Positions 6,653 through 14,597 of a DNA stretch of 44,733 nt are shown here, piece after piece (within the stretch, counting starts at the first letter, position 1; every line of letters starts with the position of its first letter). A model generated the notes under the pieces. It searched no databases. It was not told the origin of the DNA and saw only the letters and a program-made list of their open reading frames with translations. The position numbers and the translations under genes were made by a program. Source of the stretch: Candidatus Gastranaerophilales bacterium (GTDB lineage Bacteria; Cyanobacteriota; Vampirovibrionia; Gastranaerophilales; Gastranaerophilaceae); the NCBI GenBank assembly GCA_017475485.1, contig JAFVFO010000055.1:1-44733 (forward strand), given 5' to 3'.

Positions 6653-7262
6653 AAAAGTTATTGCATGGTTTTTGATGATGTCGTTTGTTTCACTACACAC
6701 TTCTCCTTTATCTTTTGTTGCAACGGCAGAAAATATGTCGCTGGCTGAGTTCCTTAAAACTACTGACAACATTGAAGCATCGTATTCGTACCCTTCAATG
6801 ATTGCTACAACAAATGCTTCAGGCAAATCGGTTTTAAATGCTCATACGCCGATTGTAATTCGTTGTACGGAAACAATAACGACAAATGATATAGTAAGTG
6901 GTGATACTGTTAACTTTGCAGTTGTTCAAGATGTAAGAGATAGTAACGGAAATATTCTTATTAAGTCAGGAACTCCTGTTACAGCACAAATATCATTTGC
7001 CAAAAAACAGGGCATGATTGGAAAATCGGGTGAAATATCTATAAATGATTTCCATACAACTGCTGTTGACGGTTCTTATGTACAGTTATCGGGTTCTGTT
7101 TCGGCATGTCCTGAAGATCAAATGACCATGTCCATTGTTTTAAGTGTTTTGATTTGCCCATTGTTTTTGCTTATGAAGGGCGATGAAGCAAGAGTACCTG
7201 TCGGGACAACTAAAACAGCATATACCGTTGCAGATGTTTATATAAAACCGGTTAAATCATAA
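6642..7262 (+). CDS. secreted beta-domain protein, VirB10-like core
   Basis: 206 residues with a signal peptide (about 1-28). The core reads SGDTVNFAVVQDV..., ILIKSGTPVTAQI..., GKSGEISINDF..., DGSYVQLSGS, a strand order resembling the beta-barrel of VirB10/TrbI proteins and the core of the protein at 13569-14588 in this window. A hydrophobic stretch (VLSVLICPLFLLM) follows, then a short tail ending in VADVYIKP. Probably periplasmic or membrane-attached. Overlaps the DUF2085 gene by 11 bases and ends one base before the convergent gene. Similarity is by eye. Confidence 0.5.
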   Translation: MKIKKVIAWFLMMSFVSLHTSPLSFVATAENMSLAEFLKTTDNIEASYSYPSMIATTNASGKSVLNAHTPIVIRCTETITTNDIVSGDTVNFAVVQDVRDSNGNILIKSGTPVTAQISFAKKQGMIGKSGEISINDFHTTAVDGSYVQLSGSVSACPEDQMTMSIVLSVLICPLFLLMKGDEARVPVGTTKTAYTVADVYIKPVKS

Positions 7263-7263
7263 T

Positions 7264-7476
7264 TTAAACATGGTAAGAAACAGTGGAATTTTCAGGAATG
7301 ACGCTATCCATTTGATATGTGTCTGATGAAGTTATGCTATCAACAATTGTTGAAGCAACTGCCATTTTCATGTTTAATTCTTCAAGAATAACAGCCTCTT
7401 TAATTTGTCTGGATTGAGTTTCGACCATATCCTGTAATATTTGAGAGTAATCGTTTGAAATAGAATCAATATTCAT
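7264..7476 (-). CDS. small helical protein, YjfB-like
   Basis: 70 residues, no signal peptide, starting MNIDSISNDYSQ and continuing as one long amphipathic helix with an AVASTIVDSI core. Length and style resemble the YjfB/putative motility family, but no flagellar genes are near. Third gene of a minus-strand cluster after the pentein gene (19-base gap). No ribosome binding site is obvious, so translation may depend on the upstream gene. Confidence 0.4.
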   Translation of the reverse strand: MNIDSISNDYSQILQDMVETQSRQIKEAVILEELNMKMAVASTIVDSITSSDTYQMDSVIPENSTVSYHV

Positions 7477-7495
7477 ATTATCTATATGCCACTAT

Positions 7496-8482
7496 TTATG
7501 CCAATGTATCAAAATTCGGTTCTTCTAAGCACATGCAATGCAAACCGCCATGGTAATACGATAAGGATTGCATTATTTTATTGCCGCTTGTTTTGTTGTT
7601 TTTATCTTCCTGTCCTTTTATGAAATACATTTTATCTAAATTAGAAACTTGTTCTCTTACGGACTTTTCAAAAACAGCTTCAAGTTCTGATATATACGGG
7701 TTTTTACATTTTGATGAAGATGTAATATATGAAAAAGTTTTATCAGGGTGTAAATTCACAATTGCGTTCATAAAATTAACGCTTCCGCCCCAAACTCCTG
7801 CTACTCTTATCGGAATAAAGCCCAGAGATTGAAGTTTTTTGCATACATCATCCGTCGTTGCTTTGTATCTTTTTTTTCTTTTTTTATTGTACTCTTCGTA
7901 TTGCGCTCTAAAATCTTTTATATCTGATTTTTTGCCTTGTATTGAGTTTAAATGTTTTGTACATAACTTATCATCATTTACAAGAATATAAGGATATCCG
8001 ATAGGGCGAATGTACATGTCAAGGTGAAAATTTTGATTAGGAATAAAGTGTATGTTTTCACTTTTTACATTGTAAAGTTTTGATATTTCATCAAGATGTT
8101 CATTGTATGCGCCTTCATTGCCTGTCAACATCCAATATTCGCCGTTTGGATATTTCCCAAGAAACACATCCCCGCCTTTTATGTAATGTTCGGAAAATTC
8201 CGCATTGTAGAGTTTTTGTGCTTTTATGCTATCTATATGCTCTTTTATATCAATTTCCGAGCTTGCCACAAGACGCGGTTTCCCTTCTCCTTCAAGAATT
8301 ACTTCGCTATCTTGAAACCATTGAGGAGCATTTTCAATCGGTTTGAAATTTATATTTTCGCTGTCGCAAACAGTTTGCAATTCAAAAGCATAAGGCTTTA
8401 TGAAATAATCGCTAAACCTTATGCTTTTTAAACTTGCCGCGTCATAACCTTTAAAACTCAAATTTAAAGATGATGAAACCAT
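7496..8482 (-). CDS. pentein-superfamily guanidine-modifying enzyme (deiminase-like)
   Basis: 328 residues. The catalytic set of the arginine/agmatine/peptidylarginine deiminase superfamily appears in order: GGD at 103-105 in KGGDVFLGKYPNGEYW, HLD at 153-155 in NFHLDMYI, NFMNAIVNL at 236-244, and the nucleophile Cys316 in GGLHCMCLE. It should attack a guanidino carbon (free arginine, agmatine, or protein arginine) through a Cys-His-Asp mechanism. It lacks the exact signatures of ArcA or AguA, and substrate cannot be told. The N-terminus (SLNLSFKGYDAASLK) is unusual and there is no signal peptide. It starts 4 bases after the preceding small gene, so the two are translationally linked. Confidence 0.65.
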   Translation of the reverse strand: MVSSSLNLSFKGYDAASLKSIRFSDYFIKPYAFELQTVCDSENINFKPIENAPQWFQDSEVILEGEGKPRLVASSEIDIKEHIDSIKAQKLYNAEFSEHYIKGGDVFLGKYPNGEYWMLTGNEGAYNEHLDEISKLYNVKSENIHFIPNQNFHLDMYIRPIGYPYILVNDDKLCTKHLNSIQGKKSDIKDFRAQYEEYNKKRKKRYKATTDDVCKKLQSLGFIPIRVAGVWGGSVNFMNAIVNLHPDKTFSYITSSSKCKNPYISELEAVFEKSVREQVSNLDKMYFIKGQEDKNNKTSGNKIMQSLSYYHGGLHCMCLEEPNFDTLA

Positions 8483-8486
8483 TTAA

Positions 8487-8804
8487 TTAACCTTGATGAA
8501 AATTGCAGACTGTGCCGGCGGGAGTTGTATCCGGTGAGCTTTTTGTAAAACTATCTGCGTGTGCTGAAAGGGCGGTATTAATTATACCGTCAACGAATGT
8601 ACCTGCACCTAAACCTGCAAATGCTGAAACAATTCCGAAAACCGCATTCGCAACTTTGGACGAGTCGCCTTTCCTTGCCGAAACAATTCCTGCTGCGATA
8701 CCTGCAGTTGTTAAAATAGTTTTTGCAGCGTTAGATTTTTTGTACTTACTTCCTTTGTTAGTGTAAGATTTTTGTACTATAAGATTAACAGGGGATATAG
8801 ACAT
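8487..8804 (-). CDS. small Gly/Ala-rich hydrophobic protein
   Basis: 105 residues from ATG 8804, chosen over 8825 because AGAGGTG lies about 6 bases upstream of it. After a basic N-terminus (KGSKYKKS) comes a Gly/Ala zipper-like stretch (ILTTAGIAAGIVSAR, then AVFGIVSAFAGLGAGTFVDG), followed by a polar tail ending CNFHQG. It could insert in a membrane or oligomerise through small residues. It is the first gene of the cluster with the pentein enzyme. Not recognised. Confidence 0.5.
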   Translation of the reverse strand: MSISPVNLIVQKSYTNKGSKYKKSNAAKTILTTAGIAAGIVSARKGDSSKVANAVFGIVSAFAGLGAGTFVDGIINTALSAHADSFTKSSPDTTPAGTVCNFHQG

Positions 8805-8906
8805 AACAACACCTCTTTCGTTCATGCTGTAGATAAAGCTATAATGGTGCTGAATGAAATTTTTTGCCGGTTTTGGAAGTAAAATTTACAAATTTTAACG
8901 AAAAAT

Positions 8907-10703
8907 TTATTTTATAGTCTGTGTGCCTTTGGCTTCGTTTAAGACTTTCATATATTCGCTTTCTGTTATCGTTCTTTCGCCTGCTCCGCCGGGGAGTTTT
9001 ATTGCATAGGTTCCGTCGCTTCTTGCTACATATTCGTAACCCTTGTAGCGCAGTGATGAACTAGCCGTAATCTTGCCTTTTGAATCCGTACGAAGGTCGT
9101 TGACTATTGTAGCGCCTGTAGAAAGTTTTGCAACCGTAGTAGAATAAGAGCTTCCATCTCTTCTTGTATTTGTTGTTACGGTAATTGTATTGCCGTTTCC
9201 GATAGTGACTTCTCGGCTTCTGCCTGTACCGTCGGTGTAGCTTGTTTGAGAATGGATTGTTCTTGTACCGTCTGTGCCTGTTGTTAACCAGCAATCATCA
9301 GATTTAATATCTTTGCTGTTTCCGCTTTGAGGCTTGCGACTGTTGTATGTATTTGCGTCAATTTCTTTCATACTGCCTGTTCTTGTGTTCATCTGGTAAT
9401 ATTTACCGTCTGCACCGTTTCTAAAGTAGTATGTGTAATCAATAGTAAATGAATCTGCTCTGTTGGTTTGGAAGGTGTTCTTATCAATTTCTTCCATATC
9501 GCCATTTTCGGCATCAATTGCATAGTATTTTCCGTCTGCGCCATTTAAGAAATAATATATTCCGTCACTGGCGTAAGAATCAGATATTGTTATGGGCGGT
9601 TCTGTCGCGGGCGAATTTGTTGCAGGGGGTTTTGTTGCGGGAGTTTCAGTTACGGGTGCTTCTGTTGCAGGGGTTTCCGCTACAGGGGTTTCTGTTGCAG
9701 GGGTTTCTGTTGCAGGGGTTTCTGTTACAGGGGTTTCTGCGGGCACAGTGGTACTGTTTTCTGATACTTGAGGTGTGGTTTGTGAAGGCTCAGTGCCCGC
9801 ATTTTCTTGCGCGGAAGGTGTTTCTGTGGTTGTAGTTGCAGGTTCTCTGCCTGCAGTTTGCGCGGGCGGAGCTTCTGTAGCTTCCGGAACTTCCGCTTGT
9901 GCTTGAGGTGTTGGCTGAGCTTCTTGAGTTTGCGGTTTATTGCCTAAATGATGTTCATATAATGTTTGCTCAATTTGTGCTTGGGTAGGTATTTTAATCG
10001 GTACGCCATGTTTGAATGATGTAAAACTTCTGTTGTTGAAAATGTTGTTTGTGCCGTCATCATTCATATTTAAATCATAAATATAATTTGCTATAACCTG
10101 CCCTTCGGGACTTGAAAAATTAATGCCGTAAAGATTTACCATTATTTCGCCTAAGGTATCATATTTGCTTGCATTTGAATCTTCAAATATGTAATTATCA
10201 GCTATTATGTAATATTGGCCTTCTTCATCAACACTTGTTCTTTGTGCTATATCATTCGGCACTTTGCTTTTTGAAAATGCTTTTTGTGCTTCTTCTTTGG
10301 TTATACCTTTGTAATCTTCTAAGACTTCACTTGCTTGTAAAGTGTAGTCGTTAATCATAAAACTTAAAACATCCTTGCCTTTTTGAGCCGCATCATAGTT
10401 ATCATCTTCTTTTTCTTCTTGGCTTGCAAGGTATGTACCGATATCATCAATTGAAAAATATTCTGTTTCTTCACCTTCTTTGACTGTCGAAGCAATAATG
10501 GAAAGTTCATTTAATGTGTCTTCGTCTAACCCTTTTAATTCTCCGTATTTTAAGAGGTCATCCAATGCCATTTTTCCGTTGGTCAGAACTTCATCAAACA
10601 CAGAAGTATATGCCTGATTCAGCTTATTTTCGTTGCTGATTTCAGGCAAATCAGGCGTGTCCAGCAGATTTGACACTTGTGCAAATATACCCTGCAAGTT
10701 CAT
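8907..10703 (-). CDS. large Pro/Thr-linker protein with C-terminal repeats
   Basis: 598 residues from ATG 10703, preferred over 10751 because GAGAGG lies about 6 bases upstream. Layout: an acidic helical N-terminal domain with NDDGTN and DDLL motifs, a ~110-residue Pro/Thr/Glu linker built on a TPATE/TPVTE unit, two copies of a ~33-residue repeat (YYFxNGADGKYY..EIDxNT), then a Thr/Ser/Gly-rich beta-like C-terminus with RYKGYEYVARSDGTYAI. This modular, low-complexity layout is typical of surface or secreted proteins, yet no signal peptide is visible. Similar in style to the EF-hand protein at 19606-22020. Function unknown. Confidence 0.6.
   Translation of the reverse strand: MNLQGIFAQVSNLLDTPDLPEISNENKLNQAYTSVFDEVLTNGKMALDDLLKYGELKGLDEDTLNELSIIASTVKEGEETEYFSIDDIGTYLASQEEKEDDNYDAAQKGKDVLSFMINDYTLQASEVLEDYKGITKEEAQKAFSKSKVPNDIAQRTSVDEEGQYYIIADNYIFEDSNASKYDTLGEIMVNLYGINFSSPEGQVIANYIYDLNMNDDGTNNIFNNRSFTSFKHGVPIKIPTQAQIEQTLYEHHLGNKPQTQEAQPTPQAQAEVPEATEAPPAQTAGREPATTTTETPSAQENAGTEPSQTTPQVSENSTTVPAETPVTETPATETPATETPVAETPATEAPVTETPATKPPATNSPATEPPITISDSYASDGIYYFLNGADGKYYAIDAENGDMEEIDKNTFQTNRADSFTIDYTYYFRNGADGKYYQMNTRTGSMKEIDANTYNSRKPQSGNSKDIKSDDCWLTTGTDGTRTIHSQTSYTDGTGRSREVTIGNGNTITVTTNTRRDGSSYSTTVAKLSTGATIVNDLRTDSKGKITASSSLRYKGYEYVARSDGTYAIKLPGGAGERTITESEYMKVLNEAKGTQTIK
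9611..9745 (-). repeat. 15-base tandem repeat (coding)
   Basis: Units of GGGTTTCTGTTGCAG with small changes repeat about eight times and encode the ETPAT/ETPVT linker on the minus strand. Unit length is a multiple of 3, so gain or loss changes linker length without a frameshift. Confidence 0.7.
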
Positions 10704-10785
10704 TATAACCTCTCGAGCTTCGTTAGCTTTCTTTTTTAAAACGGCAGGCATACCAAAAAAGTTAAGGCAAAATTGTATTTTGTTA

Positions 10786-10802
10786 ATAAAATTTTACAAT
10801 AG
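10786..10802. repeat. 17-base non-coding repeat, copy 2
   Basis: Identical to 2007-2023 (ATAAAATTTTACAATAG). It lies between the end of the transporter gene and the start of the linker-protein gene. Confidence 0.45.
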
Positions 10803-10804
10803 AA

Positions 10805-12349
10805 TTAATTTTCTTTTGGTTTTTTGATTAAAACAAGCATAGGGATTAATAAAAATGTGAAAAATGCAAACCAGCGAAAAGTATCTATATATCCCCAAAG
10901 GTGCGCTTGCTGTACTAATTGAGAATATATTTTTCCCTGCGCTAATTGAAGTGCATAATTAAAATCTTTGGCAAGTGGCATAAGGGTTTGCGCCATATTT
11001 TCGACATGATGCGTAAAAGTATCATTTGTAAAGGTTAGTTTATCAATCATCATATTTTGGTGAACCTGAGAAAGCCTTGAAATCATAGTTGTAGATATTG
11101 ATGTTCCTATTGCGCCGCCGATGTTTTTAACCAAATTTTGCAGGGCTGTTGCATTTGTCATATCTTTATTTTGTATTGTAGAAACAGATAAAGGTACTAA
11201 CGGTGTCATAGCTAAGAAAATTCCAAGCCCATAACAAATATTAGGAAGAGCGATTGTTGAAAGATTTATTTCTAAATTAATCATACCAAAAAACGCACTG
11301 CCCAAGCCCAATAAGCCAAGACCTATTGCGGCAATTCTTTTATCGCCTAAATATCTTGACAGAATAAGATAAATTGCAACTCCCGATATACAGCCTAAAC
11401 CCCTCGAACCCATAGAGAGTCCCGATAGAAATGCGCTATATCCAAGCAGGTTTTGAAGCATTGAAGGTAATAATGCGGCAGAAGCCAAAAATACGCCAAG
11501 TAAAATTACCTGAATTAATGTTCCGACAAAATAAGTTTTATCTTTTGCAACCTTTAAGTCTAAAAGAGTATCCTTATATCTAAATTGCGAAACAAAAAAT
11601 AATATTGCAAAAATTAAAGAAAATGCACTCATCCAGCAAATCCAAGGTGTTGAAAACCAATCGGCGTCATTACCTTTATCGAGCACGATTTGCAGGGTTA
11701 CAAGCCATAAAGATAAGTAAGTTAAGCCTTTGTAGTCTATTTTAATTCCTTTTTGCGCTTTTGCGTACGGCGGGTCTTCAAGTAATTTTTGACACAAAGG
11801 TACACAAATTAAGCCGAGCGGTATATTTATTAAATATATCCAAGGCCAAGACCAGTTTTCTGTTATCCAACCACCTATAATCGGCCCTAATAAAGGTGCA
11901 AAGACAATTACAAGACCAAACAGAGCCATGGATTGCGCCCTTTTTTCTTTTGGAAAATTTTCAAGCATCATAGATTGCCCCAAGGGAAGCAAACCGCCCC
12001 CACCAAGACCTTGCAGAAATCTTGCAAGAACTATCGCAATCATTGATTTAGATATTGAACACAAAAATGAAGCCAAAGTAAAAACTATTACACAGATTAT
12101 ATAATATTTTTTTCTTCCGCAAACTCTTGACATAAAGCCTGCCAAAGGTATTGCAATACCGGAAGCTATAAGGTAACTTGTTAATACCCAAGTAGATTCA
12201 TTTAAACTAACCGACATTGAGCCTGCAATATATGTAAGTGCAACATTAGAGATTGTTTCATCCAATACAAACATAAATAATGAAAGCATTATCGGAATAA
12301 CACTGACCCATGGGTTTATACTCGGACGCCATTCTTGTTCCTGTGACAT
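10805..12349 (-). CDS. DHA2-family multidrug efflux transporter
   Basis: 514 residues with about 14 membrane helices, the EmrB/QacA-type drug:H+ antiporter family of the major facilitator superfamily. Motif D1-like LDETISNVALTYI in helix 1, GFMSRVCGRKK between helices 2 and 3 (motif A), RFLQGLGGGGLLPLG in helix 4 (motif B) and APLLGPIIGGWI in helix 5 (motif C) are all present. GAGGAG lies about 6 bases before the ATG. No EmrA-type membrane fusion protein is next to it, so it may work alone in the inner membrane or with a fusion protein elsewhere. Divergent from the SGNH hydrolase gene. Confidence 0.88.
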   Translation of the reverse strand: MSQEQEWRPSINPWVSVIPIMLSLFMFVLDETISNVALTYIAGSMSVSLNESTWVLTSYLIASGIAIPLAGFMSRVCGRKKYYIICVIVFTLASFLCSISKSMIAIVLARFLQGLGGGGLLPLGQSMMLENFPKEKRAQSMALFGLVIVFAPLLGPIIGGWITENWSWPWIYLINIPLGLICVPLCQKLLEDPPYAKAQKGIKIDYKGLTYLSLWLVTLQIVLDKGNDADWFSTPWICWMSAFSLIFAILFFVSQFRYKDTLLDLKVAKDKTYFVGTLIQVILLGVFLASAALLPSMLQNLLGYSAFLSGLSMGSRGLGCISGVAIYLILSRYLGDKRIAAIGLGLLGLGSAFFGMINLEINLSTIALPNICYGLGIFLAMTPLVPLSVSTIQNKDMTNATALQNLVKNIGGAIGTSISTTMISRLSQVHQNMMIDKLTFTNDTFTHHVENMAQTLMPLAKDFNYALQLAQGKIYSQLVQQAHLWGYIDTFRWFAFFTFLLIPMLVLIKKPKEN

Positions 12350-12423
12350 TTTGTCTCCTCGATAAGTATAAGCGTATATTATCGGGATGAATTTTAAAAA
12401 TCAAGCAAAATTTTTAGAATTTT

Positions 12424-12432
12424 TGATATAAT
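12424..12432 (+). promoter_or_regulatory. extended -10, leaderless start
   Basis: TGA-TATAAT ends 6 bases before the GTG start at 12439. No ribosome binding site is present. Confidence 0.6.
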
Positions 12433-12438
12433 AATTTT

Positions 12439-13332
12439 GTGAAAAATTTTTTAAAAATTATAATAGTTAATATCTTATTAATTTTAGGGATATTTTTAGT
12501 GTATGATTGGGGTCTTGTCGCTTATAATCAATATAAGCCCTTGCCTGTCGATATCAATTTTGCACTTGCGCCTACATACAGATTTGAATCATATCTTCCT
12601 TATGACGAAGCAAAGCGTCCGATAGTTACAATGGGCTGTTCTTTTGTATATGGTGAAGCTATTAATGAAAATGAAACACTGGCATATAAATTACAACAAT
12701 ATACAAATCGAAAAACCTACAACTACGGCACTTCTGCCCACGGAATTCAGCATGTTTTATACAAATTAAAAAATTCGCCTGTCTTTACTCCCGAGTTAAA
12801 TCCTGAATATATAGTGTATGTTTTCATTGGCGACCATTTGAAACGTATGTACACAAATTATTTTAGACTGTATGACAGGGCAAAGTATCTAAAATATGCC
12901 AAAGCTGAGGGGGGGGGGCTAAAGGAAGACTCATTTAATGTTGTTTTAGGAGATTATTTTAAAGTTACATATACAGGTAAAAAACTGAACGATTTTTTAT
13001 ACAAAATAAAACCCCAAGACCCGCAATTTGACCTATTTAAGCTGTATTTGAAGGAGATTAAAAATACACTTAATGAAAAATATCCTGATACAAAATTTGT
13101 TATCGTAGTTTATAACTCGGAAGAAAATTCAAGAACAGTCGGCTTAAAACCGTTTCATACAAACCGTTGGGATGAATTGGAAGATGAAGGTTTTATTGTA
13201 ATAAACTTTGATTCCTTGGAATATGATTTTTTGAACAAACAGGAGTTTTTGGCAATAGATAGACAGCATCCCGCCCCTTTAGTTTGGGATATATTAGTGC
13301 CCATAATTTCAAAAAGACTTAATCTATTGTAA
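12439..13332 (+). CDS. SGNH-like hydrolase/acyltransferase, phase-variable candidate
   Basis: 297 residues with one N-terminal membrane helix (4-22) anchoring a periplasmic SGNH domain. TMGCSFVYGE carries the nucleophile Ser in a variant of the GDS block, YNYGTSAHG supplies the Gly/Asn region, and DRQHP near the C-terminus gives the Asp-x-x-His pair. Such proteins remove or add acyl groups on envelope glycans. A run of ten G (12909-12918) encodes EGGG in mid-protein. One base lost gives an immediate TAA; one base gained gives TAA within about six codons. Starts with GTG and is probably leaderless. It stands just upstream of the TonB/VWA locus. Confidence 0.7.
   Translation: MKNFLKIIIVNILLILGIFLVYDWGLVAYNQYKPLPVDINFALAPTYRFESYLPYDEAKRPIVTMGCSFVYGEAINENETLAYKLQQYTNRKTYNYGTSAHGIQHVLYKLKNSPVFTPELNPEYIVYVFIGDHLKRMYTNYFRLYDRAKYLKYAKAEGGGLKEDSFNVVLGDYFKVTYTGKKLNDFLYKIKPQDPQFDLFKLYLKEIKNTLNEKYPDTKFVIVVYNSEENSRTVGLKPFHTNRWDELEDEGFIVINFDSLEYDFLNKQEFLAIDRQHPAPLVWDILVPIISKRLNLL
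12909..12918 (+). repeat. poly-G(10) tract in coding sequence
   Basis: Ten consecutive G inside an AT-rich gene, in frame as it stands. Homopolymer G runs of this length slip during replication and act as on/off switches in contingency genes of other bacteria. Confidence 0.75.
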
Positions 13333-13377
13333 AAATTTATATACACCGAATAAAATTTCAATTATACTGTTATTGAT

Positions 13378-13569
13378 ATGAAAAAGTTTTTTATAGTTTT
13401 ATTATCATTAATTGTTTTTGTTTCAATATATTTGTGCATTTCAAAACCTTCTATGCACAAAAAGGTTTCTTTTAGCGTTATTAACTATTTGATTAAATTT
13501 GATACAGATGGTTCAATGACTACAATTAAACAAACAACAACTACAAAAATCCAAAAAGAGGATAAATAA
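13378..13569 (+). CDS. small single-helix membrane protein with KPxMHxK motif
   Basis: 63 residues: one membrane helix (4-22), then KPSMHKK (23-29), then a polar Thr-rich tail. The same helix-plus-KPxMHxK start occurs in the TonB-like protein at 16856, in almost the same residue positions, so the two N-termini are probably related. A TATACT box ends 9 bases before the ATG, suggesting a very short leader. Its stop overlaps the next ATG (TAATG). First gene of the six-gene locus. Unknown function. Confidence 0.55.
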   Translation: MKKFFIVLLSLIVFVSIYLCISKPSMHKKVSFSVINYLIKFDTDGSMTTIKQTTTTKIQKEDK

Positions 13570-14588
13570 TGAAAAAATTATTAATGTTTTTTGTATGTTT
13601 TTTATTGCTAATAAATTCCGCAATTGCGCAAGATAGCCTCTATACCTTGCAAAATGTCAAAAAGGAGTATATAAAGCCTTATATTGAAAATTCAATTTCA
13701 TCTTCAAATTATACGTTAAGTAAAAAAGACCCTTATTATCTTGTTAATCCTTCAAATACAAATGATTATATTGCCATAATACTTCAACAAGCAGGAAATG
13801 ACGTATTATTCTATTTTAATTCCAACAAAAATTCTAAACTCGATAAAAATATTTTAAAAGCTATGAAAAATGGCGGTATATCTTATTATTATACGGAAGA
13901 TGATAATTATGCCAATGCTTTTGAAAAACAGGTGCAAAATATAGCTTCTAATACAGTGCAGACATATAATTTTGATGTTTGGAATAATACCATGCCTGCG
14001 ATAGCGCTTAATAGTGAAGATGATGATACAACCTTAAAAGGACGTATAATACAGGTAGAAAAGGGTACAAACATTTCCGCTTATCTTCAAACGCCCATAA
14101 ACACTGCAAATGCCCGGCAGGGGGATACGGTTAATGCTGTTTTAACCAATGATTTGGTGTTTAACGGATATGTAATTGCACAACAGGGAAGCCTTTTGTC
14201 AGGGACATTAAAAAAAGCGCAAAAAGCGAGCTATGGCTCAAGAAACGGCAGAGTTATAATAGATTTTAACTCCTTAACAACGCCTGACAATAAAACATAT
14301 AAATTAACTTGTGAAGAAATAGATTTTTCGGTGACAAATGAAGGTAAATTATCAAACAGTGCAAAAAAAGTTGCAACCGGTGCTATAATTGGTGCATTGG
14401 GCGGTTTGTTAATCGGTGCTTTGTCTTCCGATAATTCAATAGGTAAGGCTGTTTTAATCGGTGCGGGTACCGGACTTGCAACAGGGGTTGTTACATCTGT
14501 TGCACAACGCGGGGTTGACGCTGAAATACCTGTTTATACAGAGTTAGATGTTAAATTAGCAAAGCCTTTTAAGGCGGTATTTTATTAA
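13569..14588 (+). CDS. secreted VirB10-like/glycine-zipper envelope protein
   Basis: 339 residues. Signal peptide (1-20), a mixed alpha/beta domain (about 25-125), then a beta domain beginning KGTNISAYLQTPINT and continuing GDTVNAVLTNDLV, VIAQQGSLLSGTL, GRVIIDFNSL. This follows the pattern of VirB10/TrbI barrels: rigid value, barrier strand, stable-protein strand and a Pro-Asp turn. A double glycine zipper (GAIIGALGGLLIGAL, IGAGTGLATGVV) could span or insert into a membrane, followed by IPVYTELDVKLAKP. GAGGATAA precedes the ATG inside the upstream gene. Likely periplasmic or outer-membrane associated scaffold. No type IV secretion ATPases are near, so true conjugation is unlikely. Confidence 0.55.
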   Translation: MKKLLMFFVCFLLLINSAIAQDSLYTLQNVKKEYIKPYIENSISSSNYTLSKKDPYYLVNPSNTNDYIAIILQQAGNDVLFYFNSNKNSKLDKNILKAMKNGGISYYYTEDDNYANAFEKQVQNIASNTVQTYNFDVWNNTMPAIALNSEDDDTTLKGRIIQVEKGTNISAYLQTPINTANARQGDTVNAVLTNDLVFNGYVIAQQGSLLSGTLKKAQKASYGSRNGRVIIDFNSLTTPDNKTYKLTCEEIDFSVTNEGKLSNSAKKVATGAIIGALGGLLIGALSSDNSIGKAVLIGAGTGLATGVVTSVAQRGVDAEIPVYTELDVKLAKPFKAVFY

Positions 14589-14597
14589 GGAGTAAAA

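Noticed and set aside
9449..9835. 128-residue Leu-rich plus-strand ORF
   Set aside because: It is the antisense of the Pro/Thr repeat region, which yields repeated LQGF words by mirror of the 15-base unit.
10805..12349. EmrAB efflux operon
   Set aside because: Only the EmrB-like transporter is present; no membrane fusion protein or outer-membrane channel gene adjoins.
13569..14588. type IV secretion system
   Set aside because: One VirB10-like core is not enough; no VirB4, VirB11, VirD4 or VirB9 homologue is present.
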